The notes under the pieces are model-generated. The model made no database searches. It worked only from the letters and a program-made list of their open reading frames with translations, and was not told the DNA's origin. The translations under genes were made by a program, and so were the position numbers. Positions 54,137 to 64,000 of a DNA stretch of 64,000 nt are shown piece after piece (position 1 is the first letter of the stretch; every line of letters begins with the position of its first letter). The stretch is from Leucobacter komagatae (GTDB lineage Bacteria > Actinomycetota > Actinomycetes > Actinomycetales > Microbacteriaceae), in the NCBI RefSeq assembly GCF_000834055.1, contig NZ_JXSQ01000001.1, positions 62,001 through 126,000 of the forward strand, in the 5' to 3' direction.

Positions 54137-56685
54137 TGCGGATCCCACTCAGCTGGCTCGGCGAGTTCGTCTCGCTGCCCGCAAACAGCACCCCCGAGGA
54201 CGTTCATGCGCAGCTCGTGCGCGTCGGCTTCGAGGAGGAGTCGGTTCGCCGCTTCGACATCTCAGGCCCCGTTGTCGTAGGTCTCGTGCTCTCGGCAGAG
54301 CCCGAGCCCCAGTCAAACGGCAAGACCATCAACTGGTGCCAGGTGCGCGTTGCGCCGGAGGGCGAAACCGCTGCCGACGGCGGCGAAGACGTGCGCGGCA
54401 TTGTCTGCGGCGCGCACAACTTCGGTCCAGGCGACAAGGTCGTCGTGACCCTGCCAGGCGCCGTGCTGCCTGGCGATTTCAAGATCGCTGCCCGCAAGAC
54501 GTACGGTCACGTCTCCGACGGCATGATCGCGTCAGCGCGCGAACTCACGCTCGGTGAGGACCACGACGGCATCATCGTGTTGTCGCGGCTTGGGCTCGAC
54601 CCTGAGGTCGGCGCAGACGCGCTCGCTCTCCTCGGGCTCGACGACACCGCGGTCGAGATTAACGTCACGCCCGACCGCGGCTACGCGTTCTCCCTGCGCG
54701 GCGTTGCACGCGAGTACTCGCACGCGAGCGGTGCGGAATTCACCGACCCTGCTGTGCGTGAAGTTGCGCCAGCGAGCGGTTTCGAGGTCACACTTGCCGA
54801 TGATGCGCCGATCCGCGGCCGCGACGGCGCAACGGGCTTCGTCACGCGCGTCGTGCGCGGCATCGATGCGACCAAGCCGACACCGGCCTGGATGGTGTCG
54901 CGCCTGCAGCTCGCCGGCATCCGCGCGCTCTCGCTCCCCGTTGACATCTCGAACTACGTGATGCTCGAGCTCGGCAACCCACTGCACACCTACGACCTCG
55001 CAAAGCTCAAGGGCGGAATCACCGTGCGCCGCGCCCGTGCAGGAGAGACGCTGCTCACCCTCGACGGCCAGGAACGCAAGCTGCACGTCGAAGACCTCCT
55101 CATCACCGACTCGTCGGGCCCCATTGGGCTCGCAGGCGTCATGGGTGGCGAATCAACGAAGGTCGGCGACGACACCACCGACGTGCTCATCGAGGCCGCG
55201 ACGTTCGATACCATTTCGATTGCGCGTACGCAGCGCAGGCACAAGCTTCCGAGCGAAGCTTCGAAGCGCTTCGAGCGCGGTGTTGACCCGCTTGTCGCCC
55301 AAGCCGCTGCCGACCGCATGGTCGAACTGCTCGTCAAGCTCGCTGGCGGCACAGCCGACTCGCTCGGGAGCGACCTTGTCGCCCCCTGGTCGCAGACACC
55401 AGTGCTCCTTCCCCTTGCCAGGGTGAACGGCCTCCTCGGCACCGATTACAGCGACGCTGAAGTGCGTGGCGCTCTCGAAATGATCGGCTGCACAGTTACT
55501 GACGCCGACGCTCAGGTGCCTACGCTGCTGGTGACCGCGCCGAGCTGGCGCTCCGACCTCACGCGGACGGCCGATCTTGTGGAGGAAGCAGCTCGCATCA
55601 TCGGCTACGACCGCATCCCGTCGGTGCTGCCTGTTGCGCCACCGGGTCGCGGCCTCACGCGCTCGCAGCGGCTTCGCAGGCGCGCCGCGAACGTGATCAC
55701 CGCAGCCGGATTCGACGAGGTGCAGAGTTACCCGTTTGTCTCTCGAGCACAGCTTGATGCCTTCGGCGCCGGGTCCGAGCTGTCTGCCGAAGACGGATCG
55801 GCATCGATCGCGGCGATCCGCCTCGCGAACGCGCTCGACAGTGAGAGCCCGTTCATGCGGCGCTCGCTCCTGCCTGGTCTCGTGACCGCTGCACAGCGCA
55901 ACGTTTCGCGCGGTCTCACCGACCTCGCGATCGTCGAGTTCGGTCGTGTCTTCCAGCCCGTCGTAGCACCGAATGAGCTGGGCACCACTGCCGTGCCGCC
56001 GCTCGCAGCGCGCCCCTCCGCTGAGGTGCTTGCCGAGCTCAATGCATCGATCCCAGCTCAGCCCCACACCGCAGCAGCACTGCTCATCGGCGACGCCATC
56101 GAGAAGCAGCCGGGGGAGCCAGGCCGCGAGTACGACTGGGCTGACGCGATCGACGCGGCGCGCATCACCGCCGGCGCTCTCTCCGCTGAGCTCACCGTTC
56201 GCCAGGGAGCGCACCGCGCATTCCACCCTGGCCGCACCGCCGAGCTCGTCGTCGCTGGTGAGGTTGTCGGTGTCGCCGGTGAGCTGCTTCCGGAGCTCGT
56301 CGCCGAGTACCACCTGCCCGGCCGCGTCGCCGCCTTCGAGCTCGACCTCGAGCGCGTCATGGAGCTCGCCCCGCGCGAGCCCGCGACCGCGAACCTCTCG
56401 GGCTACCCTGCCGCGACGCAGGATCTCACGCTCGTTGTTTCGCGTGACATCCCTGCAGCCGACGTGCTGTCGACGGTCGTCGCTGGCGCGGGCGAGCTGC
56501 TCGAACACGCGCACATCGTCGCCGACTACCGTGGCCAGGGCATCGAAGAGGGCCAGCGCGCGCTGACGTTCGCGCTGCGTTTCCGCGCGAGCGACCGCAC
56601 GCTGAAAGCCGAGGAGGCGAGCGAGGCGAAGCTCGCCGGTGTCGCCGCGGCCGAGGCTGCGTTTGGGGCGAAGCTGCGCGACTAG
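54136..56685 (+). CDS. pheT: phenylalanyl-tRNA synthetase beta subunit
   Basis: 849 residues, full length. Domains in order: EMAP-like tRNA-binding domain (GLVLSAEPEPQSNGKTINWCQV), B3/4 editing domain, B5 domain, inactive class II core (ELDLERVMEL) and the C-terminal anticodon-binding FDX-ACB domain (SGYPAATQDLTLVV ... LTFALRFRASDRTL). ATG 54136 overlaps the pheS TAA. Confidence 0.98.
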
Positions 56686-56710
56686 CGTGCGCTCGCTCCG
56701 CCTGCGGCCG

Positions 56711-56749
56711 GGTGTGGTGTAGAACGGCAGGGCCGTTCTACACCACACC
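56711..56749 (+). terminator. terminator hairpin after pheT
   Basis: 18-bp perfect arms (56711-56728, 56732-56749) around AGG, 26 bases after the pheT stop. No strong T-run but very stable. Confidence 0.85.
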
Positions 56750-56877
56750 TCGCCACGCACTCCGGCCCCGCCGCTCACTGGCCGAGCCGCTCGTCGGTCA
56801 AGGGCCAGGAGTATCGTTGGGGGCGTAACCCCGGCGGGCGAGCCCGCCAGCCGGGATGCCCCGAAGACGGAGGCCCC

Positions 56878-57717
56878 ATGCGTATCGCGATCGCTGGAAG
56901 TACCGGAACCGTTGGCACACACCTCGTGCGCCTGGCGCTTGGCGCCGGCAACGACGTGCTCGCCCTTGCACGCAACCCGCACGCGCGGGACGCGGCTGAG
57001 GACGCGGCAGGCGCGCGCTCCGCAGTTCCAGGAGAACCATCGGATATTCCGGATCCTGCAACCCCAACGCCTGGAATCCTCACCCTCGTAGCGACCGACC
57101 TCACGAGCGCAGACCCGCTTGACCTGTCTGGTGTCGACGCGGTGATCGACGTCTCCGCCATCGGCAAGCTCTCCGGCTCGCGCGAATTCTTCGGTGCCGT
57201 CACCGAGAAGCTGCTGCGGGCCGGCGCAGAGGCCGGCGTGCAACACTACGTTGCCCTCTCGATCGTTGGCGCCGCCGCACATCCCTTCGGCTACTACTCT
57301 GGGAAAGCGCTTCAGGAGCAGCTCGTCGAGTCTGGCCCGCTGCCGTGGAGCTTGCTACGAGCCACTCAGCTCTTCGAGTTCGCCGAGCAGAGCTCCGTTT
57401 CCGTTGGGCGTTGGACGTTCATCACGAAGATGCGCACCCAGCCCGTGGCAGCAGCCTCAGTAGCCAAGCGTTTGTTGGAACTCGCGAGCGGTTCTCCCCA
57501 GGGGAACGTGCGGGATCTCGCTGGGCCTGACGAACTGTGGCTCGCCGATCTGGGACGAATGGCATTCGAGACCCACGGGCTCACCCAGTCAGTCATCGAA
57601 ATCCCGCTTCCAGGAAAGTTCGGCCGCGCGGTGCGCGCGGGCGGTTGCCTTCCCGGGCCCGACGTCGACATCGACAGCGTGAGTTACGAGGACTGGCTGG
57701 CCGCCGGCGCTCGCTGA
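56878..57717 (+). CDS. NAD(P)H-binding (NmrA/atypical SDR) protein
   Basis: 279 residues. Atypical-SDR Rossmann start IAIAGSTGTVGTHLVRLAL (GxxGxxG), YYSGKALQEQLV in place of YxxxK, and a proline/acid insert after ~residue 50. Such proteins act as redox sensors or ubiquinone/NADH-binding factors; substrate unknown. ATG 56878 follows GGAGG. Single-gene unit behind the pheT terminator. Confidence 0.82.
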   Translation: MRIAIAGSTGTVGTHLVRLALGAGNDVLALARNPHARDAAEDAAGARSAVPGEPSDIPDPATPTPGILTLVATDLTSADPLDLSGVDAVIDVSAIGKLSGSREFFGAVTEKLLRAGAEAGVQHYVALSIVGAAAHPFGYYSGKALQEQLVESGPLPWSLLRATQLFEFAEQSSVSVGRWTFITKMRTQPVAAASVAKRLLELASGSPQGNVRDLAGPDELWLADLGRMAFETHGLTQSVIEIPLPGKFGRAVRAGGCLPGPDVDIDSVSYEDWLAAGAR

Positions 57718-57792
57718 GGGCAGGCTTCCAGGAGGAGGCCAACCGGCTACGGGGAAGCGAGACGCCGGGCGCCCTGCACGGCACCGGTGGGC

Positions 57793-57841
57793 GGGCACCG
57801 GGCGGCGGGCGGCGGGCACCAGGCGGCGGGCACCGGGCACC
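57793..57841. repeat. seven tandem heptamers GGGCRSC
   Basis: Heptads GGGCACC and GGGCGGC alternate irregularly over 57793-57841, one copy with a leading A. They lie in the 236-bp gap between the NAD(P)-binding gene and the VOC gene, where I see no other feature. Confidence 0.65.
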
Positions 57842-57953
57842 GGGCGCACGAGGGCGGCCGGTCGCGCGCCAACGCTCGCCCTACCGTCAGCGCCAGCACC
57901 GGAGTAGTGTGTGCCGCACCAACACATACGCGCAAGGGAAGCCCGGTGATGTC

Positions 57954-58883
57954 ATGACGCAGAAGATCGTGCCCAATATCTGGTGTAATCGCACGGCCGA
58001 GGAGGCAGGCAGCTTCTACGCCGCGGCCTTCAACGGTGCTGGGCTCAGCGCCGAGTCCACGGTTTCGGCGCGCTATCCGAGCGAGGGTCTGCTCGATTTC
58101 CAGCTGGACTTCGCGGGGGAGGCGCTCGTCGTTGATGTCACCGTCGAGGGCACCCAGCTCGCACTCGTCAACGCGGGCCCAGAGTTCTCCCCAAACCCTT
58201 CGATCTCGTTCATGGTGAATTTCGACCCGCTCATGTTCGGTGGCGATGCCGCCGAGGCTAGGCGCCGTCTCGACGCGCTCTGGGGGGCGCTTTCAACGGA
58301 CGGTTTCGTGATGATGCCGCTCGGGGAGTATCCGTTCGCAGCTCATTACGGTTGGGTGCAGGATCGCTTCGGGGTGAGCTGGCAGCTGATGCTCACGCGC
58401 CCGGAGGGGGATCCGCGCCCGCTCATCATCCCTGCGCTCATGTTCGACGGGCCCGCGCAGAACCGCGCGGCGGAGGCGGCGGCCCGCTACGTCGAACTCT
58501 TCGCGCACGTTCCAGGGGGAGCGGCGGTCGGCTTCCAGTCTCCCTATGGCCAGGCGATGGGTGACGCGACGCCAGAGGCCCTCGCGTTCGGAGAGTTCCG
58601 CATTGGCGAGCAGTGGTTCATGGCGTCTGACAATGGGTCGGGAACCGACCACGGCTTTAGCTGCGGGGTCTCGCTCCAGGTGAACTGCGTGGACCAGTCC
58701 GAGATCGACGCGCTGTGGGAAGGGCTGTCATTCGTGCCAGAGGCCGAGCAGTGCGGCTGGCTCGCAGACGAGTTCGGGGTGAGCTGGCAGATTGTGCCAG
58801 CGAACATGGGCGAACTCATGGCGGGGAGCGGGTCTTACGACAAGCTGATGGCGATGAAGAAGATTGTGATCGCAGAGCTCTGA
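57954..58883 (+). CDS. double VOC-domain protein (PhnB/glyoxalase-like)
   Basis: 309 residues: two PhnB-type VOC domains (about 1-155 and 160-309), each ending with a GVSWQ motif (FGVSWQLML and FGVSWQIVP). The VOC fold often binds a metal and acts on small electrophiles, but the PhnB/3-demethylubiquinone-like group has no settled activity. ATG 57954 begins MTQKIVPNIWCNRTAEEA; upstream open frame is the low-complexity repeat region and is not family-like. Confidence 0.85.
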   Translation: MTQKIVPNIWCNRTAEEAGSFYAAAFNGAGLSAESTVSARYPSEGLLDFQLDFAGEALVVDVTVEGTQLALVNAGPEFSPNPSISFMVNFDPLMFGGDAAEARRRLDALWGALSTDGFVMMPLGEYPFAAHYGWVQDRFGVSWQLMLTRPEGDPRPLIIPALMFDGPAQNRAAEAAARYVELFAHVPGGAAVGFQSPYGQAMGDATPEALAFGEFRIGEQWFMASDNGSGTDHGFSCGVSLQVNCVDQSEIDALWEGLSFVPEAEQCGWLADEFGVSWQIVPANMGELMAGSGSYDKLMAMKKIVIAEL

Positions 58884-59011
58884 CTGACGCCTGTGCGAGG
58901 CCCTGACGCGTGGAACGGTGCACGGACGACAGCCCTGTGGAAAGTGGCGAGCGTGTTCTCGTTGCACGCGATAGCGTGGGGGTACTAGCAATGCCCAGAG
59001 ATGGAGTAGAG

Positions 59012-59797
59012 ATGTCAGAGCAGACCGAGTACACCGCAATCATCACCGAAACGCACGGCCGCGTTGCGACGATCACGCTGAACCGCCCTGAGGCGCTCAA
59101 CGCGCTGAGTAACACGCTGATCACGGAGCTCGTCTCGGCAGCAGCCGGGTTCGACGCTGATCCCAACATCGGCGCGATCATCATCACGGGCTCAGAGCGT
59201 GCGTTTGCCGCTGGCGCAGACATTAAGGCAATGCTTGACCTCGAGTACGCTGACGTGCTCGCCGGTGGCGTGTTCCCGTCATGGGACGGCCTCGAGCGCA
59301 TGCTCACGCCGACCATCGCCGCTGTGTCGGGTTTCGCGCTCGGTGGCGGGTGCGAACTTGCGATGATGTGCGACATCATTCTCGCTGGCGATAACGCGAA
59401 GTTTGGCCAGCCCGAGATCAACCTCGGCGTGATCCCCGGCTTCGGCGGCACTCAGCGCCTGCCGCGCGCGATCGGCAAGTACAAGGCCGCCGACATGGTG
59501 CTCACTGGCCGCATGATGGACGCGGAAGAGGCCGAACGGTCGGGGCTCGTGTCGCGGGTGGTACCGGCCGCTGAACTGCTTGACGTCGCGAAGCAGACCG
59601 CGGAGCTCATCGCGTCGAAGCCGCTCCCAGCGGTGAAGGCTGCGAAGAACGCACTGCAGGCGGCAGAGGAGTCTTCGCTTTCGGAAGGCCTCAGGGTCGA
59701 GCAGATCGCGTTCGCGGCGCTCTTCGCCACTGAGGACCAGACGGAGGGGATGCGCGCATTCGCAGAGAAGCGTGAGGCGAACTTCAAGCACCGCTAG
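59012..59797 (+). CDS. enoyl-CoA hydratase/isomerase family protein
   Basis: 261 residues, crotonase fold. [13 protein letters not shown], oxyanion-hole segment [11 protein letters not shown] and [15 protein letters not shown] with catalytic Glu, then [22 protein letters not shown] with the second Glu. It hydrates 2-enoyl-CoA to (S)-3-hydroxyacyl-CoA. ATG 59012 has GGAG 5 nt upstream; ATG 58991 and an earlier frame are open but lack a site. Not adjacent to other beta-oxidation genes here; it may serve the island at 20-39 kb or general fatty-acid use. Confidence 0.93.
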   Translation: MSEQTEYTAIITETHGRVATITLNRPEALNALSNTLITELVSAAAGFDADPNIGAIIITGSERAFAAGADIKAMLDLEYADVLAGGVFPSWDGLERMLTPTIAAVSGFALGGGCELAMMCDIILAGDNAKFGQPEINLGVIPGFGGTQRLPRAIGKYKAADMVLTGRMMDAEEAERSGLVSRVVPAAELLDVAKQTAELIASKPLPAVKAAKNALQAAEESSLSEGLRVEQIAFAALFATEDQTEGMRAFAEKREANFKHR

Positions 59798-59809
59798 CCG
59801 CTAACGGGT

Positions 59810-59830
59810 CGCGTTCAGCGACCGAACGCG
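59810..59830 (+). terminator. hairpin after enoyl-CoA hydratase gene
   Basis: CGCGTTC-N7-GAACGCG, 7-bp perfect arms, 12 bases after the stop and before the arg operon. No T-run. Confidence 0.4.
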
Positions 59831-59914
59831 CTGGGTCGCGCGCCTGGACCGCGCTGCGGTCAGCCCAGCGCTGGACATGGTGCCAGAATAGAGGTGCGCG
59901 AGAAAGAGGAGTCG

Positions 59915-60982
59915 ATGACGTACAGTGTGGCGGTCGCCGGGGCGAGCGGGTATGCGGGAGGCGAGCTGCTGCGCTTGCTTGCGGATCACCCGGAGTTTGA
60001 TATTCGAACGGTGACCGGGCACTCAAACGCCGGAAAACCACTCATCGCATCGCAGCCACACCTGCGATCGCTCGCGCACCTCACGCTGCAGGAGACGACG
60101 CCAGAAGTGCTCGACGGCCACGATGTTGTGTTCTTCGCGCTGCCGCACGGTGCATCGGGTGCGCTCACAGCCCAGCTGAAGAACGTCCGCCTCGCGATCG
60201 ACTGCGGCGCGGACCACCGACTCACCAGCGAAGCCGACTGGACGGCGTTCTACGGCGGCGAATTCAACGAGCCGTGGACCTACGGGGTCCCGGAGCTCAT
60301 CGTCGCAGGCGGCGAAGCCTCCGCGCTGCCCGCTCGACAACGCGAGCAGCTCATCGGGGCAACCCGCATTGCCGCACCTGGCTGCAATGCGTCAACCGTC
60401 GCGCTCTCGCTCGCACCCGGTATCGCCGCCGGCGTGATCGAGGCGACCGACATCGTCACCGTGCTCGCGGTCGGGCCATCGGGGGCGGGGAAAGCAGCGC
60501 ACACGCATCTGCTCGGGGCCGAGCTCATGGGCACCGCAAACCCCTACGCCGTAGGCGGCACGCACAGGCACATCCCCGAGATCCAGCAGGCGCTCCGCGG
60601 CGCTGGCGCGACCGAAGAGCCGACGCTGAGCTTCACACCAGTTCTCGTGCCGATGAGCCGCGGGATCCTCGCAACAACGACGGCCCGCATCGTCCCTGGC
60701 ACGAGCGCCGCCGACGTGCGCGCCGCGTGGGAGCGCGCATACGCCGATGAGACCTTCGTTCACGTGCTGCCAGAGGGCTTCTACCCGCGCACGGCAGACA
60801 CCGTCGGCGCGAATACCTGCCTCATGGGAGTCGCGATCGATGAGGCAGCAGGCCGTGTCGTGATCGTCGCCGCCGTCGACAACCTCGCCAAGGGCACGGC
60901 TGGCGCCGCGATCCAATCGGCGAACATTGCCCTAGGTATCCCCGAGGCCACCGGCCTGAGCGTGAATGGAGTCGCACCGTGA
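59915..60982 (+). CDS. argC: N-acetyl-gamma-glutamyl-phosphate reductase
   Basis: Third step of arginine synthesis. 355 residues: [14 protein letters not shown] (9-22) binds NADP, catalytic Cys157 in APGCNAST, and the C-terminal [13 protein letters not shown] is typical. ATG 59915 follows AAAGAGGAG. TAGAGG at 59889-59894 may be the -10 of the arg operon argC-argJ-argB. The argC/argJ overlap is GTGA. Confidence 0.97.
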   Translation: MTYSVAVAGASGYAGGELLRLLADHPEFDIRTVTGHSNAGKPLIASQPHLRSLAHLTLQETTPEVLDGHDVVFFALPHGASGALTAQLKNVRLAIDCGADHRLTSEADWTAFYGGEFNEPWTYGVPELIVAGGEASALPARQREQLIGATRIAAPGCNASTVALSLAPGIAAGVIEATDIVTVLAVGPSGAGKAAHTHLLGAELMGTANPYAVGGTHRHIPEIQQALRGAGATEEPTLSFTPVLVPMSRGILATTTARIVPGTSAADVRAAWERAYADETFVHVLPEGFYPRTADTVGANTCLMGVAIDEAAGRVVIVAAVDNLAKGTAGAAIQSANIALGIPEATGLSVNGVAP

Positions 60983-62178
60983 CCGTAACTACCCCAGCAG
61001 GGTTCCGCTCAGCCGGAATCACCGTAGGGCTCAAGAGCACGGGCAAGCCCGACCTCGCGCTCGTCGTGAACGACGGACCAGCTCCGGCGAGCGCAGTGGT
61101 GTTCACATCGAACCGGGCGCAGGCAAACCCCATCCTGTGGAGCCGCAAGGTCGCCCAGAACGGCCCTGCCCGCGCCGTGATCCTCAACTCGGGAGGCGCG
61201 AACTGCTTCACGGGGGACTTCGGTTACGAGACGACCCGCCTCACCGCGGAGGCAGTCGCGCACGAACTCGCAGCGCAGGCGACAGGCGAGGAGCAGGTGC
61301 CAGCCGACACGGTCGAGGAGGGCGCCGAACGCGTGCTCGTCTGCTCCACAGGCCTCATTGGAACCGGTGATCAGGCGTTCCGCGACAAGATCGTCACCAA
61401 CGTCCCGGTGCTCGTGTCTGCGCTCGCCGCAGACGATACAACGGCGCCCGCGGCGATTCTCACCACCGACTCGGTCGAGAAGACTGCGATCCACGAGGGA
61501 ACCGGCTGGACGATCGGTGCGATGGCGAAGGGCGCAGGTATGCTCGCTCCCGGCCTCGCAACGATGCTCGTCGTTATCACCACCGACGCACTGCTCGACA
61601 GCGACGAGCTCGATGCTGCGCTGCGCCGGGCGACCGCGGTGAGCTTCGACCGACTTGACTCCGACGGCTGTATGTCAACCAACGACCAGGTCACCCTGCT
61701 GGCGAGTGGCTCCTCAGGAGTGGCACCGGAGGAGAACGAATTCGCCGCGGCGCTTGCCGGCGTGTGTGACTCGCTCGCTGCGCAGCTGCAGGCAGACGCC
61801 GAGGGCGCGAGCCACGACATCGACATTGAGGTGCGCGGCGCAGCAAGCGTCGAGGACGCGCTAGAGGTCGGGCGCTCGGTTGCACGCAACAACCTATTCA
61901 AAGCAGCGATCTTCGGCAACGACCCGAACTGGGGTCGCGTGCTCGCCGCGATCGGCACCACCGACGCCGCCTTCGACCCCTACGCCGTAGACGTGAGCTT
62001 CAACGGCGTGCGGCTCTGCCACGCTGGGGCGCCGGACCGCCCGATCGACGAGTGCGACCTCACCCCGCGCAAGACGCACGTCGAGATTGAACTGTTCGCT
62101 GGGAGCTTCGCGGCGACGGTTCGCACGAACGACCTCACGCACGACTACGTGCACGAGAACTCCGCCTACTCGAGCTAG
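60979..62178 (+). CDS. argJ: bifunctional ornithine acetyltransferase / N-acetylglutamate synthase
   Basis: 399 residues. Self-cleaves before Thr195 ([15 protein letters not shown]), producing the two subunits of the acetyl-recycling enzyme of arginine synthesis. [10 protein letters not shown] (70-79) and [14 protein letters not shown] are also conserved. GTG 60979 overlaps the argC stop. Whether it is mono- or bifunctional cannot be seen without knowing if argA/argE exist. Confidence 0.96.
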   Translation: MTVTTPAGFRSAGITVGLKSTGKPDLALVVNDGPAPASAVVFTSNRAQANPILWSRKVAQNGPARAVILNSGGANCFTGDFGYETTRLTAEAVAHELAAQATGEEQVPADTVEEGAERVLVCSTGLIGTGDQAFRDKIVTNVPVLVSALAADDTTAPAAILTTDSVEKTAIHEGTGWTIGAMAKGAGMLAPGLATMLVVITTDALLDSDELDAALRRATAVSFDRLDSDGCMSTNDQVTLLASGSSGVAPEENEFAAALAGVCDSLAAQLQADAEGASHDIDIEVRGAASVEDALEVGRSVARNNLFKAAIFGNDPNWGRVLAAIGTTDAAFDPYAVDVSFNGVRLCHAGAPDRPIDECDLTPRKTHVEIELFAGSFAATVRTNDLTHDYVHENSAYSS

Positions 62179-62186
62179 GAACCCCT

Positions 62187-63092
62187 ATGACGCACGTCAG
62201 CACGCCCCTCGAACGGGGCCAGGCTGCAGAGAAGGCGGCAGTGCTTATTGAGTCGCTTCCGTGGCTCAAGAAGTTCCGCGACGCCATCATGGTGATTAAA
62301 TTCGGCGGCAACGCCATGGTCGACGACGCCCTGCTCACGGCGTTTGCCGAGGACGTCGTGTATCTGCGGCACACTGGCATTCGCCCGGTGATCGTGCACG
62401 GTGGCGGCCCGCAGATCAATCGAATGCTTGACCGGCTCGGTATCGAGAGCAGGTTCGAGGGCGGCTACCGGGTCACTACTCCCGAGACAATGGACGTCGT
62501 GCGCATGGTGCTCACGGGCAAAGTCAACCCTGAGCTCGTCGATGAGATCAACGCGCACGGCCCTCTCGCATCTGGCACGACAGGGGAGGACGCCGGGCTG
62601 TTTATCGGTCGCAGGCGGCCGCCCATCGAGGTCGATGGTGCGCTCGTGGATCTCGGCCGGGTTGGAGACATCGTCGGGGTCCGGCCAGAGTCGCTGCTCG
62701 CGGTCCTCGACGCAGGGCTCATCCCCGTGGTCTCCTCGATCGCGCCCGACGCGGATCGGCCGGGGGAATCGCTCAACGTGAACGCGGACGCTGCGGCCTC
62801 CGCACTCGCCTCGGCTCTTGGCGCAGAGAAGCTCGTGATCCTCACCGATGTTGCGGGGCTCTACTCGGATTGGCCGAACCGCGACTCGCTGGTCTCGTCC
62901 ATCACCGCGTCGGACCTCGAAGCGCTGCTGCCGTCACTTGAATCGGGAATGATCCCCAAGATGCGTGCCTGCCTCGACGCTGTGCAAGGCGGGGTGCCCA
63001 AGGCCGCGATCATCGACGGGCGGGAACCACACTCGGTGCTGCTCGAGATTTTCACGGAGCAGGGCATTGGAACCGAAGTCATCGCAGACTAG
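62187..63092 (+). CDS. argB: N-acetylglutamate kinase
   Basis: 301 residues, amino-acid kinase fold. [12 protein letters not shown] (33-44), HGGGPQI (70-76) and [12 protein letters not shown] near 197 bind ATP and acetylglutamate; the N-terminal helix upstream of the kinase core suggests the arginine-sensitive, hexameric form. AGGAACCCCT precedes ATG 62187. The rest of the arg pathway (argD, argF) is outside the view. Confidence 0.97.
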   Translation: MTHVSTPLERGQAAEKAAVLIESLPWLKKFRDAIMVIKFGGNAMVDDALLTAFAEDVVYLRHTGIRPVIVHGGGPQINRMLDRLGIESRFEGGYRVTTPETMDVVRMVLTGKVNPELVDEINAHGPLASGTTGEDAGLFIGRRRPPIEVDGALVDLGRVGDIVGVRPESLLAVLDAGLIPVVSSIAPDADRPGESLNVNADAAASALASALGAEKLVILTDVAGLYSDWPNRDSLVSSITASDLEALLPSLESGMIPKMRACLDAVQGGVPKAAIIDGREPHSVLLEIFTEQGIGTEVIAD

Positions 63093-63114
63093 CTTTGGAG
63101 TATTCCCTGCCGCG

Positions 63115-63735
63115 GTGAAGCTCGAAGACCTCATCGCTGGCGCGCTCGGGGCCATCGGGGGAGCGGTGCTGTTTGCGTTTCTGTTCCCCTTCCCGGCTGC
63201 CGACGGGGGATCGTGGGTGCGCGGGGAGGCGCTCCCGGGCAGCGCTGACATCTTCGGGTGGCTGCTCGCTGTGGTCGCATACGCGGGCTTTGGATTCTTT
63301 TCGCTCGTGCTCGCCGCTGTTGACGTTCGCACGCATACACTGCCGAACGGCCTGATCGCCTGGGCGACGCTCTGGACAGTTCCGCTTCTCCTCGTTGCGG
63401 GGCACTTCCGTGGCGACGGGATCAGCGCGCTCGCTGCGCTGCTGAGCGCTGGGGTCGCGACAGTCTTCGTGTTCCTGCTGTGGTTTCGCATGCGCGGTGT
63501 CGTTGGGGGCGGCGACCTCAAACTCATACCCGTGGCGGCATACGCGGCTGTGTGGGGCGTTGCAGAGTCCGTCTGGGTGGCAGGCTTCCTCGTGTTTGTG
63601 TTGCTTCTCCTTGCCGGGGTGGTCGTGCTGGTTCTCGTCGCGCTCATTCTCGGCCGCGACCAGGTCGCGGCCGGCCCGCTCATCCTCGCCGGTTCGTGGA
63701 TCACCTTGGTCGTGACCCACATGTCGGATTTGTGA
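63115..63735 (+). CDS. A24-family prepilin peptidase-like membrane protein
   Basis: 206 residues with about six membrane segments. The two catalytic aspartates of type IV prepilin peptidases are present: Asp70 in DVRTHTLPN and Asp134 in GVVGGGDLKLI. The N-terminal methyltransferase domain of PilD is absent, as in short tad/archaeal-type enzymes. GTG 63115 begins at KLEDLI; GGAG lies about 15 nt upstream, so start is uncertain. No pilin or tad genes adjoin it here. Confidence 0.82.
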   Translation: MKLEDLIAGALGAIGGAVLFAFLFPFPAADGGSWVRGEALPGSADIFGWLLAVVAYAGFGFFSLVLAAVDVRTHTLPNGLIAWATLWTVPLLLVAGHFRGDGISALAALLSAGVATVFVFLLWFRMRGVVGGGDLKLIPVAAYAAVWGVAESVWVAGFLVFVLLLLAGVVVLVLVALILGRDQVAAGPLILAGSWITLVVTHMSDL

Positions 63736-63757
63736 TGCGCCGGTCGGCTGCGACCCC

Positions 63758-64000
63758 TCAGTCAGGCACCCGGCCCGCGTACCCGCGCTTCTCGAAGAGT
63801 TCCAAGACATGCTCGCGGGGGATGACCCCTGAGGCAGCGGCCCAACGCTCGTAGGCCTCCTCGAGCTCGGCGACGAGGTCGGGGTGTTCGGCAGCCAGAT
63901 CGGTGAGCTCGGTGCGGTCGCTCTCCATGTTGTAGAGCTCCCACGCCTGATTGTATTTGCGGACGATTTTCCACTCGCCCCTTCGCACTCCACAGTTCCC
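63758..64000 (-). CDS. sulfatase, C-terminal part (cut by window edge)
   Basis: The last 80 or so residues of a reading frame that enters from beyond base 64000. VRRGEWKIVRK, ELYNMESDRTELTDLA is the usual C-terminal segment of arylsulfatases/alkyl sulfatases (W-x-LY-D-x-x-E-x-x-x-L). The catalytic formylglycine Cys motif is outside the window. The frame is open through base 64000 (GNCGVRRGEW), so it is truncated, not a small gene. Confidence 0.8.
   Translation of the reverse strand, partial: GNCGVRRGEWKIVRKYNQAWELYNMESDRTELTDLAAEHPDLVAELEEAYERWAAASGVIPREHVLELFEKRGYAGRVPD

Noticed and set aside
55153-57282. 709-codon open frame on the minus strand opposite pheT
   Set aside because: Lies across pheT and the NAD(P)-binding gene, has no recognisable motif and is Arg/Gly/Ala-rich, a typical GC-rich antisense shadow.

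Overview
The window is about 64 kb of high-GC actinobacterial chromosome. Codon usage, frequent GTG starts, an actinobacterial-type SOS box (CGAAC-N4-GTTCG), the bifunctional HisA/PriA and the gene order miaA - dapF - hflX - lexA point to Actinomycetota. Microbacteriaceae, perhaps Leucobacter-like, is my best guess and is an inference. I saw no tRNA, rRNA, CRISPR array, prophage or insertion sequence. Both ends cut genes: miaA on the left and a sulfatase on the right.

Layout. 1-5.7 kb: miaA (partial), a PadR/HAAS membrane-protein pair inserted before dapF, an rRNA-methyltransferase-like gene and hflX. 5.8-10.3 kb: one-carbon/methionine genes metE, a core-MetE paralogue and metF, overlapping. 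10.3-12.8 kb: a lipoprotein gene, then lipB-lipA for lipoate; lipA shows a probable 1-nt frameshift. 13.2-14.6 kb: lexA and a divergent LysM membrane protein sharing an SOS-type control region. 14.7-20.4 kb: hisC, a DsbA/CcdA thiol-redox pair, then hisB-hisH-priA and an SseB-like gene.

20.4-39 kb is the most interesting part: a catabolic island. It has MaoC hydratase, FabG-like SDR and thiolase (minus strand), a divergent QsdR-like TetR regulator, a kinase-like (APH) protein, an acyl-CoA dehydrogenase and an acyl-CoA synthetase (frameshifted). Next come three tandem paralogous substrate-binding lipoproteins with one complete branched-chain-amino-acid-type ABC transporter, then an SDR, a second TetR regulator, a quinone-oxidoreductase-like enzyme and a second SDR. 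Three near-identical palindromes (CATACCG-N6-CGGTATG) sit in front of the three operons, tying them into one regulon. The enzyme set resembles the kinase/dehydrogenase route for 4-hydroxy (or 4-keto/gamma-lactone-derived) acids, completed by ordinary beta-oxidation steps. The substrate is my inference.

39-64 kb: azlCD exporter, an aldo/keto reductase, a DUF1844 protein, infC-rpmI-rplT (infC probably starts at AUC), a TrmH/SpoU methyltransferase, a secreted M1 metallopeptidase, a trimethylamine-monooxygenase-like flavoprotein, a DoxX/HxlR pair, a copper/DyP-peroxidase export cluster (membrane protein, CopC, PCuAC, DyP), pheS-pheT, an NAD(P)-binding protein, a double-VOC protein, an enoyl-CoA hydratase, argC-argJ-argB, a small prepilin peptidase and the C-terminus of a sulfatase.

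Several genes (hisC, dsbA-like, hisB, the QsdR-like regulator, the aldo/keto reductase, trmH-like, pheS) have a TAGRNT-type -10 hexamer only 6-8 nt before the start codon and no Shine-Dalgarno sequence, so leaderless transcription looks common here.
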